Source: Hydrangea macrophylla (Eukaryota; Streptophyta; Magnoliopsida; Cornales; Hydrangeaceae). Taken from it: 64,000 bases of DNA. Location of the stretch: contig CM066994.1 of the NCBI GenBank assembly GCA_033977485.1, positions 26,504,681 to 26,568,680 of the forward strand, read 5' to 3'. Below the pieces are notes generated by a model, which made no database searches, had not been told where the DNA came from, and worked only from the letters and a program-made list of their open reading frames with translations. A program made the position numbers and the translations under genes. This document shows positions 55,663-64,000 of this stretch, one piece after another (position 1 is the first letter of the stretch; every line of letters begins with the position of its first letter).

Positions 55663-56940
55663 TTGCAGGAACTGTCAAAAAGAACTTTGAAAAAAGAGAC
55701 GAAGAGAAGAAAAAAATTGCCAAGTGATGGAAGCAATGACGAAATTGCATAAAAATTCCGTCTATAAAAGGCAAGCAGTAGCTTCAACAAACAAGCACAA
55801 CGAGCTGCAACAGCTTCACACACACTATTAGGGAGAGAATAGATTAGGGAGGTTATCATGTGAGCACTTCATTTTGTACGTAGAAGTAGGAAACTTTAGT
55901 TTTTCTTTGCTTTTTCTAGTTCTAGTAGTTGTAAAAATTACTTTTATGTAATTGATGATTTTATGTTCCAAAAATATGTAGCAAAACTTTGTGTACTGTA
56001 TTTCTTGAATTAAAATATTTGTTTTCTCGTAGGACCTTTGTCAATTTGTAATAGTAAAATATTCCTAGTAAAATTTGGATTTAATATTTTTAGTCTAGTA
56101 GTACTTATAGTTGTCCCCTAAAATAGTTTGAAATCCCAAATTTTCAATTTTTATAGCAATATTTCTATTCACTAGAAGATAGATTTTGCAAGTAAATGCC
56201 AAATTTCTTAGCCACGTAGTTGTTATAATCACCTACTAAAGTCCTAAGCACACCATACCCATATCTCACTCCAAAATTAGATTAGGATTTGGTTTGACCT
56301 TATTTGTGCTTGAAGTTCAGCCACTGTGACCCCACAAGAATCCAAAATCAAAGGTTTAGTATTTTATTTTTGGTTCAGTATTTTCATTTATTTATATTTT
56401 ATTAGCCTAGTTGTACTAAACTTTGCTATTTTGCAGAATCCACAAATTCAACCCCAACTCATGTTAAGTGGAGAAAATATATTAATATTATATTTCACCC
56501 TTACCTTAGTTTTATAACTTTAATTTTGATTGGGCAGTCACTGTGCATATCTATTTAATCTTTCTTTAAAAGATTATTTGGAAGATAGTTTCAATTCCAA
56601 AATGGTAGGCTAAAACTTTAATTGGGGATATGCAATAAAAACTTAGAAACCACAGCTTCTGTGCACTAATCTTAAATGGGCAAATTTATCTAGATGGGTT
56701 ATTTTTTTATTTATGGCCAAAACTATCTATGTATCTATAGTTTATGACCATTTAGCATGTTTATATACTATGGCTATATTGGGCTCAAGAGATTACATAT
56801 TTGAAATAAGAATATAATTATGTAGATTGTCAAACTATGCCTTTTGTCATAAAAAACACCTAGCATACTCAAACAATTCATATGACAAAGTTTACATTTC
56901 AAATATGTGTTTATGTATATTTCTATCCACTAATGGACAG

Positions 56941-57035
56941 GCAATTGTGTAGTGGCAGAGTGGTGGGGACTGGGCGCTGAATAACCCACGTCCGCGACGG
57001 GTCACGGTTCGAACCTGGCTACTGCCCAATTGCCT
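56941..57035 (+). other. tRNA-like / SINE-head-like segment with pol III A and B boxes in LTR F
   Basis: TGGCAGAGTGG (56953-56963) fits the A box. GGTTCGAACCT (57006-57016) fits the B box in 10 of 11 positions, 42 bases apart. The segment is bounded by GGCAATTG and CAATTGCC, which could pair like an acceptor stem. The T-arm does not pair well, so it is not a functional tRNA. It may be a SINE head or tRNA pseudogene. Confidence 0.45.
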
Positions 57036-57619
57036 TTTTATTTTTCTTTAAACCAAATGGTGTCTTTCATATCAAACCTGACACACTTGATATGACCTAG
57101 TGAAAGTTTATTTTCAAATAAAGAATGACTCTACGGGTCTTAAATGCCAAATCCTTTTCAAATGCACAAAAGTTATGGAATCTAGTGTTGGTTTGCATAT
57201 TTCCAATTCCTTTAAATCATTTCTTCCTAGTTAATTAATATTCCTGTTGTTAATAACTTTGCTTAAATATTTGTATTATTTCCATCTTTCGCTATTATAA
57301 AATCCAAAAAGTTTAACTCATGAAAATTTAGGTTTTATTTATTTTTCTTACTTTTCTTACTACTATCTTAGTTAATTTATTTTGCACTGTTAAAATCTTT
57401 ACATAAACTACTTAAAACGAAAATAGCTTTTAATTTATTTTATTGCAAAAACACATAAAAACTAGTAGTTTTCCCAAAGAAAAATCCATCATCTTTTATT
57501 TTCTTTTTAATGACAAAATAGTTACTGCCTATCTTTGTTTCCCGTTCCCTGTCCTGGACTTCCAGAACTTTATTACTTGTACGATCACCTACACTTGGGT
57601 GTGATAAGAAAACGCATCA

Positions 57620-58984
57620 ATAGGATGTCGTCAGAAAGCGATCCGATTTTATATTAGAACAAGGAACTCTGAAACTTGGGAATCGGTTATGTGTACCGAA
57701 TGTGAAAGACTTGAAGGAGTGAATCCTAGAGGAAGCACATAGTACTAGATACTCAGTACATTCGAGAAGCAATAAGATGTACCGGAACTTACGCGAGAAC
57801 TTTTGGTGGAGAGTTATGAAGCAGGAAATTGCCAAGTATGTTTCTGAGTGTTCAGTATGTCAACAAGTCAAAGCAAAGAGACAAGTACCTGTAGGGCTAC
57901 TACAACCATTACCAGTATCAGAGTGGAAATGGATGAGATCACGATGAACTTTGTATCCGGATTTCAGCAATCGCCTAACAAAATTGACAAAATTTGGGTT
58001 ATCGTTGGCAGGTTAACAAAATCAGCTCATTTTCTACCAATCAAGACGACGAAGCCTTCGAGGTTAGCCGAATTGTATGTGAAAGAGATTGTGAGAGTAC
58101 ACGGGCTTCCAGCAGTGATTGTATCGGATCATGATATTAGTTTTACATCAAGGTTTTGGGGAAGTCTACAGAAGGCTATGGGTACGAAGTTGAGTTTCAG
58201 TACTGCTTTTCATCCGCAGACCGATGGGCAGTCAAAGCGAATGATTCAGACATTGGAGGACATGCTTCGGTTGCGTGTTCTATATTTTGGGAGTGATTGG
58301 GAGAAACACTTACCGTTAATTGAATTCGCTTACAACAACGGATTTCAGTTAAGTATCAGAATGACACCGTATGAAGCTTTGTATGGACATAAGTGTCGAT
58401 CACCGGTTTGTTGGACCAAAGTTGGAGAAAGAAGGTTGTTCGGACCAGAGATAATACAGTTGACTACTGAGAAGGTGAAGTTAATTCAAGAGCGACTTAA
58501 GGTGGCTCAGAGTCATTATAAGAGCTATACGGACTCTAAGTGACGACCGATGACATTCAAAGTGGGAGACTTTGTATACTTAAGAGTATCGCCTTCGAAA
58601 GGCATTGTCTGATTTGGGAAATGGGGAAAGCTTAACCCGAGATCCATAGGACCATTTGAGATCCTAGAAAGGGTAGGACCAGTGGCTTACCGATTGGCTT
58701 TACCATCTGAGTTAGCGTTTGTGCACAATGTATTTCACGTGTCGATGTTGAGATGGTGTATGACATATATGAGTAAGATCACAGTACTAGTACCATTGCA
58801 GATCCAAGAAGACTTAACGTATATAGAACATCCAGTAGAGATCTTGGATCTGAAAGAGCAAGTGTTGAGAACAAAGACGATTCCGAGGGTGAAAGTATTG
58901 TGGCGTAGTCACACTGTTGAGGAAGCTACGTGGGAGAACGAGGAAGAAATGAGGAATGAGTATCAGTACCTGTTCGACGTATGA
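57620..58984 (+). pseudogene. Integrase and chromodomain of element B (5'-truncated Tekay)
   Basis: Sequence homologous to A from about 42930 begins right behind LTR F. The HHCC domain has HSTRYSVHS, NFWW and CSVCQQVK. The core has ITMNFVSGF, in which the first catalytic Asp is Asn, then SDHDISFTSRFW, and DGQSKRMIQ, in which the catalytic Glu is Lys. TGA at 58541 stands at an Arg position. The chromodomain (58806-58984) is readable: IPRVKVLWRSHTVEEATWENE and NEYQYLFDV. Lesions differ from those in A. Confidence 0.92.
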
Positions 58985-59026
58985 GGTATAAGTTTGGGGA
59001 CAAACTTCCTTTTTGGAGGGGAGAGT

Positions 59027-61112
59027 TGTCACACCCGTCCCGGGAAATAATTTATTTTAATTGCATAATTGAATTTTAAAGATTTTCACTGTTAGTTGAA
59101 AATCGAGATATTGAGTTGACGTGGGTCAACGGTGGTATGTCAGCTGAGGACACGGTAATCAGGGAAGTCATACTACATTGACATGATTAAATGACATTTA
59201 TATGATTTAAACGTTATTTGAATTATTCTGGTATTTTGTGAATAGTAATTTTACCTATGTAGTATAATTTCTGGTAGTTTAGATCTAGTCTTAGATCATT
59301 TTAAATACTGTTGTGAGAACGTGAGTGACACGTTGCATAAAAGGTAGGTGGTATAGAGATTCCACATAAAGAGTTTTCAGAACGTGATTTTGGACCCAAA
59401 CGGAACTTAGACGAAAACTTTTGTAAATTATAGTTTTCACTCGTGAAGTCATAAAATGGATGTGTGCGACGTTTCAGGGATTAATTAGAAGTTTTGAGAA
59501 CTTGTGGGGAGTTACACGTAATTTCTGAGACTAGTGTCTATATATAGGTTGATTTGAGATATTTGTCAAAATATCTCAACAACTAATATCTTGGGGGAGA
59601 GAGAGAGAAAAAAAAGGGAGATTTTGGGCTTCGAGCTTCACAACGACATACGACGAACTTCCGATCCACAACTTTTTTCCAGATTTCATATTTGGACTCC
59701 TCGAGGTAAGAGCTTCATTTTGATGTCTCTTAGGCCTCGTTTGGTAAAGTGTTTTGGAAAAGCTAATTTTAGAAATTTGGGAAAAACATGTGTATACTTG
59801 TAAAAATCACTTGATATTGGAGATCTGACGAATGATTGGTCTCTTAGTACTTCTCCTAAAGTTATAGATTTATAGCTGAAGGTATGAATTCTTAACCTAC
59901 GTATTATAGAAAATTTTGGATGTCTTAGACATTTTGTATGAATTGTTATCCGAGCAAAATTCATGTGTTAAAGTAGGCCCATTAATTTTAGCGAGTACAT
60001 ATTGAAAAGCATGGTAATATGGTTATGTGAGCGTGCTAAATAATTATGTGGGTCAAAGGGGAGTTTGGTATAATTTCATGCCGGGGTACGCCTCTCGGTG
60101 TTGAGAGTTATAGTAGTGATGACTACTTGCTTGATGTGTGAACCGACCCAACCAGAGCAGTTGGTTGCAATGGTTCAGTGATCTTTGGCTATCCATTGTC
60201 ATCGCGGTTTAAGATTTAAGACTTGCCGATATATCGGATGAATGCGTATCTCACTCTCCAGAGACTAAATTATGTGCTTTAGATGTTTGAAACATGAATT
60301 GCCTCATATGCATTTGTTTAGAATTGTACACTTAGTATATAGCTGAGCACTGGAGACTTCCTCCATTGAAGGTGAAAAGAAAAAGGGCAAGAAGAAGCGA
60401 GAAGAGTGAGGCCGACGAGATGCTTGGAACGTCTCTTGTTCATGTTTTTAGTTTTCTATTCCAAGTGTTGTAATAAGACTTTTGAGAAGTTAAAGCATGT
60501 TCTTAGTTGAGAAATCTTGGGGTGGATTCCTAGTATTGTAATCAGTAGTAAACTCTTGTATTTGTGTTTTGAAACATTGCTATATAGTGGTGTTCATGTT
60601 GGAATTAGTGTGGTGAATCATGATTTTGAGTTGCTGCAGAATGTGAAAAATTGCAGGGAATCAGTTGACTGGGTCCCCGACACAGTCGACTGGACCCTAT
60701 TTTAACTAAATTTCCTTTCGATTTTCAAAGGCATCAGTCGACTGAAAATGGTTTTCAAAACACACATTCTGCTGGAGTTGGTTCAGTCAACCGGATATGT
60801 ACCAGTTGACTGAGAAATTGAGGCCCCAGTCGACTGAGTCTCTGAAACTGTCGACTGGACGAGGCCATTTGACTACAATCCCTTCTGCATTGGATCTGCA
60901 GTCGACTGGGGAACCGACACAGTCGACTTGGCCTCTATTTTCAAAATGGTTTCTTTTTGTAAGTGTTTCAATTAAGCCAAACTTTTTATAACACTGATTT
61001 TTAATGAATCTTACTTATATTTTCCGCTGCTATTTTACTTTAAAGGAATTGGATGAGCCTTGGTGGTGTGCCACGTGTCCTATTTCTGCGCGTAGCAGGA
61101 TGGGTCGTGACA
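59027..61112 (+). repeat. 3' LTR of element B (2086 bp)
   Basis: PPT GGAGGGGAGAGT precedes TGTCACACCCGTCCC, and the end is GGGTCGTGACA. TATATATA lies at 59539-59546. CAGTCGACTG-type palindromes lie at 60662-60930. It is clearly homologous to LTR A but diverged throughout, so A and B are separate insertions of one family. Confidence 0.93.
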
Positions 61113-61115
61113 ATG

Positions 61116-61290
61116 GCTCTTAGCTGCGCTGGGTGAGGGCACTGACTCAGTGCATTGGATTTTTAAGCCTAAAAAATTCGCGGACTGTCCTGCTGATTCG
61201 CTCCCCGTCCTTCTGTCCAGTTGATCCGCAAATTTTTTAAACTTAAAAGCACAATGCACTTACCCAGTGCACCTAAAAGCCTCTCCCGTT
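61116..61290. repeat. Foldback element next to LTR B
   Basis: The arms around TTTTTAAGCCTAAAAAATTC (about 61159) and the AATTTTTTAAACTTAAAAGC region (about 61233) are inverted copies. Outer parts GGCTCTTAG and CTAAAAGCC also pair. The left end touches the LTR of B. Confidence 0.7.
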
Positions 61291-63220
61291 ATACCTATAT
61301 ATTTAAATGTTTCTGGCATTAGGTAAAGTATGATGAAAACAATGTTATTGACTTAAGCCAATAGAGATATGAATACCTTAATAATGTCTTGATTGCCTAT
61401 GACAACAATAACTAACATACAAGTTTTTTGGTGTATATGTATGTAAATTTATTACTTTACATGAAAAAAATGTAAAAAGAAATAGATCTAGATAGAGGAA
61501 AGTAGAAATGTTTGATGATGGTGGATGTACTGGGATGAATGTTAAGGTTTTTTCAAGAATTAGATGGTGGGTGGAGAGATGGAAATTAGGGTTATTTTTG
61601 GGATAGAAGGTGGGTGTAGAGAGTAAATTGTTTTAATTTAACTTTTAAGTGATGGATTTACAAGATAAGTAGGTGTAGAGAGTAAAGTAGGTGGGTGCGG
61701 ATAAAATTTTCCAACTTTTTTTATTCACTACTCTAAAAAATGACTTATAAGGACAAAACATTCAAATGAAGTCCAAAAAAATACTCTCCACCCACCTTGT
61801 TCCCAAACCATCCATAATCTTTTAACCTGTTACAAAAAGAAATGCTGTCTCTACTACTCTCATTTATCTCTCTAGCAACTAGAAGAGTAGAAGCACGGGA
61901 CGATCTGAGAATTGACAAGGGGGTTCAAGCCCCCAAACTTTTGAAAATTCTTGAAATACCTTTAATAATAATACTTAAGCCCCTGCCCCCAATTTTATGA
62001 GCATTTGAGTTGCAGGTAATATGATAATATTACAACACTAATTACAATCCAATCCATCTTAAAAAGGCAAGTAATCAATCAGTAGTTGAACTAATATATA
62101 TTCATGCAAATGTTATCCAACTCATCATAAACATTTGGTCCAATATATTTTCTTTTCACTTCTTAGCTTCAGCTAACCTAAATTACTTTGAAATCATTTC
62201 AATCTTTACACAAAACTTTACACGAAAAATATGTAAAAAAAAAAAAAAAACTAAATAAAGAAAGAAAGATTAAAACCAATCGCCTGGGGGTGCTGCCCCA
62301 AACGCTTGTATATTCGATCCTCAAGTGTAACATCCAAGTTCAACCCCTACCAAGCTCTCCCAAATTTAAAATCCTGGATCTGCACCTAACTGGAAGTAAC
62401 AAAAAATGACTTATAAGGGCAAAATGATCATTTCGGTTAGCTGCTTAGCAGTTATAATATTTATAAATTATATATATATATATAGATTTAATGTGCATAC
62501 TCTCGGTCTAACTTTGTATATCCCTCTTGCTATTTTGGTGCGTTCTAAATTATTGTCCACTTAAATTAGTGAATCATCAAATTTTAGTTAATTACTTTGT
62601 AAAACTAACTTTATTGGGTTAATACACCAAATCACTCTCTAAAGCAAGTAAGAGCAACTTTGGAAAAAAATCCCTCACTCTTTTATTCTTTACTATTATT
62701 ATTTTTTCAGAAATGCTATGCACATATTGCAAATCAAACCGAATTCCACACCAAGGACTTCTAAGCAAAATTTTAAAGTTTGTGGGGCTCTCTCTTCAGT
62801 GATTTATTACCCAAAACACCAAAATCCCCAAATTGAATCCCATCTCTCCATTTCCTTCATATATATGAGAACTATTTAGTTAATATGGACAATTAAACTT
62901 GCACTATTTGGCCTACGAAAGATTAAAGTATTAAATTAAAAATGATTATTAATCTAATTTTTTGCGTCCTCAGAATAGTCCTGCAACACAAACTATGACC
63001 TTGCGGCTTTTGATTTTAAATTGACTTTTTATGTATGATTTATGTCGTAAATGTTAAAAATTTGAAAACACCAATTACTAAATTAATTTTCAAATATTAA
63101 AATTATGTGCCCAAAAGTCTCCAAAAGCCACTTTCGTTGTGGTCTTGTAGGCTATAGCCTATAGGTTAGGCTGTCTAATCGAAATCACCGGCATTATTTT
63201 TTGGGCAAATTACACTAATC
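61291..63220. repeat. Intergenic DNA with copy 2 of the dispersed repeat
   Basis: About 61690-61800 (CACTACTCTAAAAAATGACT) and 62500-62690 match 23640-24450. Part of the motif recurs at about 62400. A (TA)n run lies near 62468-62482. ORF 62188-62409 has no domain. No gene was found. Confidence 0.6.
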
Positions 63221-64000
63221 TACTACAAGAAAAGTGACAATTAGTGGCACAAAATGATGCCACTAAAAGGCAAAATGTTGTCACTAAAAGCATTAGTGAC
63301 GATAAAACTAGTTGCCACTAGGTTGTCACAAATTGTACCGTGACTAAATGTTTTTGTGGCAAGATAAACGAAGTCGCCACTAAACACTCAATATTTAGCT
63401 TAAAGCCATGAGAGAACAATCTTTAATGACAAAAGTATGTCATCACTAATTGTCATATATTTTGTGGCGAAAATCTTGTTGACACAAAAAAATATACCTT
63501 AGTCACATATAAGCATTGCCACTAAAAACAAACAAGTTTTGTGGCTTAACAAAGTTGACACTAAAATGAACCTTTAGTCACAAAAATATTGCAGGCAATA
63601 ATATACTTGAGTTTGTTACCATAATGGTGTAATGGCAACTAGGAAATTGCACGACAACAAATCTGACATTTAGTGACGAAACTTTTACCCGCGAAATTAT
63701 TTTCGTCACCAATAGTATACTATTAGTGACGAAATCAACGTTCGTCAGCAAAAGTGTTTATCTTTCTCGACGAAACCAATTTTTGCGGGTAAAAGTCAAA
63801 CAATTACCGATGAAAATTCATTTCGTCACTAAAGTTCGTCGCTAATAGTTGGCGGGAAATTTCCCCCGATAAAAATTTGGTGGGAAAATTTTAGGCGACG
63901 AAACGTTATCAATTGGTGACGAAATATTTTCGTCACTAATTGTTTTACGTTTAGTGACGAAATATTTCGTCGGGAATTGTTTAAGCTTTCGTGACGAAAA
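63221..64000 (+). mobile_element. Left end of a CACTA (En/Spm-like) DNA transposon
   Basis: TACTACAAGAAAA (63221-63233) is one base off the CACTACAAGAAAA terminal repeat. It is followed by dense subterminal copies, in both orientations, of TTAGTGACGAAA and TCGTCACTAA-type words to the window end. These are typical transposase-binding arrays. Transposase genes and the right end lie beyond the window. Confidence 0.88.

Larger units (their letters stand above)
46424..57619 (+). mobile_element. Element F: 5'-truncated Athila-lineage retrotransposon
   Basis: gag, protease, RT, RNase H and integrase of Athila type are followed by a long 3' region and an LTR (55251-57619). The first gag codons are missing, and the sequence begins exactly where LTR A ends. 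Its LTR ends exactly where pol of B begins. It is heavily decayed. Confidence 0.92.
55251..57619 (+). repeat. 3' LTR of element F (2369 bp)
   Basis: It starts TGTGACAAACACTG after the PPT and ends AAAACGCATCA, the ending typical of Athila LTRs. It contains a 58-bp (CT)n tract at 55603-55660 and an A-box/B-box pair at 56953-57016. A TATA-like TCTATAAAAGG stands at 55760-55770. No 5' LTR partner is in the window. Confidence 0.85.

Noticed and set aside
56941..57035. A functional tRNA gene
   Set aside because: A and B boxes are present but the T-arm does not pair and extra bases separate it from the outer stem.

Overview
The window looks like TE-packed intergenic DNA of a flowering plant, probably a eudicot. 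Nearly all coding sequence belongs to Ty3/gypsy LTR retrotransposons of the plant lineages Tat/Retand, Tekay/Del (chromovirus) and Athila. I recognise no intact host gene, rRNA or tRNA gene. Several coding regions carry stop codons that look like C-to-T decay (CGA to TGA, CAA or CAG to TAA or TAG), as expected for old methylated plant repeats.

Layout. (1) 1-22310: a decayed Tat/Retand element E on the + strand. It has an LTR end, a primer-binding-like site, gag, protease, RT, RNase H plus a second RNase H, a split integrase, and then an antisense gene with a plant-mobile-domain-like region and short introns (16549-19719, - strand). E is interrupted by a non-autonomous Tekay-like element D (6325-15386, - strand, 5-bp target duplication CCAGA), which sits directly behind the zinc-binding part of the integrase. 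D itself carries a solo LTR, G (8683-10715), in only one of its LTRs. A further solo LTR, H (20296-21432), lies between the antisense gene and E's 3' LTR. (2) 22311-25228: AT-rich DNA with a 770-bp long-TIR element and two foldback elements, one with a clear 9-bp duplication. (3) 25229-36582: a nearly intact Tekay/Del chromovirus C on the - strand, with paired LTRs, PBS, PPT, chromodomain, a 5-bp duplication ATATT, one frameshift and an extra 204-codon ORF upstream of gag. (4) 36583-40488: a 164-bp foldback element with a 9-bp duplication, then about 1.6 kb studded with the palindrome AGTGTGAAATTTCACACT, then pieces of unassigned LTR-like DNA. (5) 40489-61112: three 5'-truncated retroelements end to end. 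They are Tekay A (40489-46423), Athila F (46424-57619) and Tekay B (57620-61112). They are best explained as a triple nest (A in F in B) that lost its whole left side in one deletion. (6) 61113-64000: a foldback element, dispersed repeats, and the left end of a CACTA (En/Spm-like) DNA transposon that runs off the window.

The two most interesting signals are these. First, LTRs of several families (A, B, G, C and two fragments) carry arrays of short CG-centred palindromes, such as CAGTCGACTG, CAATCGATTG and TCGCGCGA. These are often arranged in pairs about 18-22 bp apart, so they could form DNA protein-binding pairs or RNA hairpins. Second, several elements carry extra genes outside gag-pol: the antisense mobile-domain gene in E, the leader ORF in C, and a promoter-like segment with two small ORFs (one with a membrane segment) in the env position of F.
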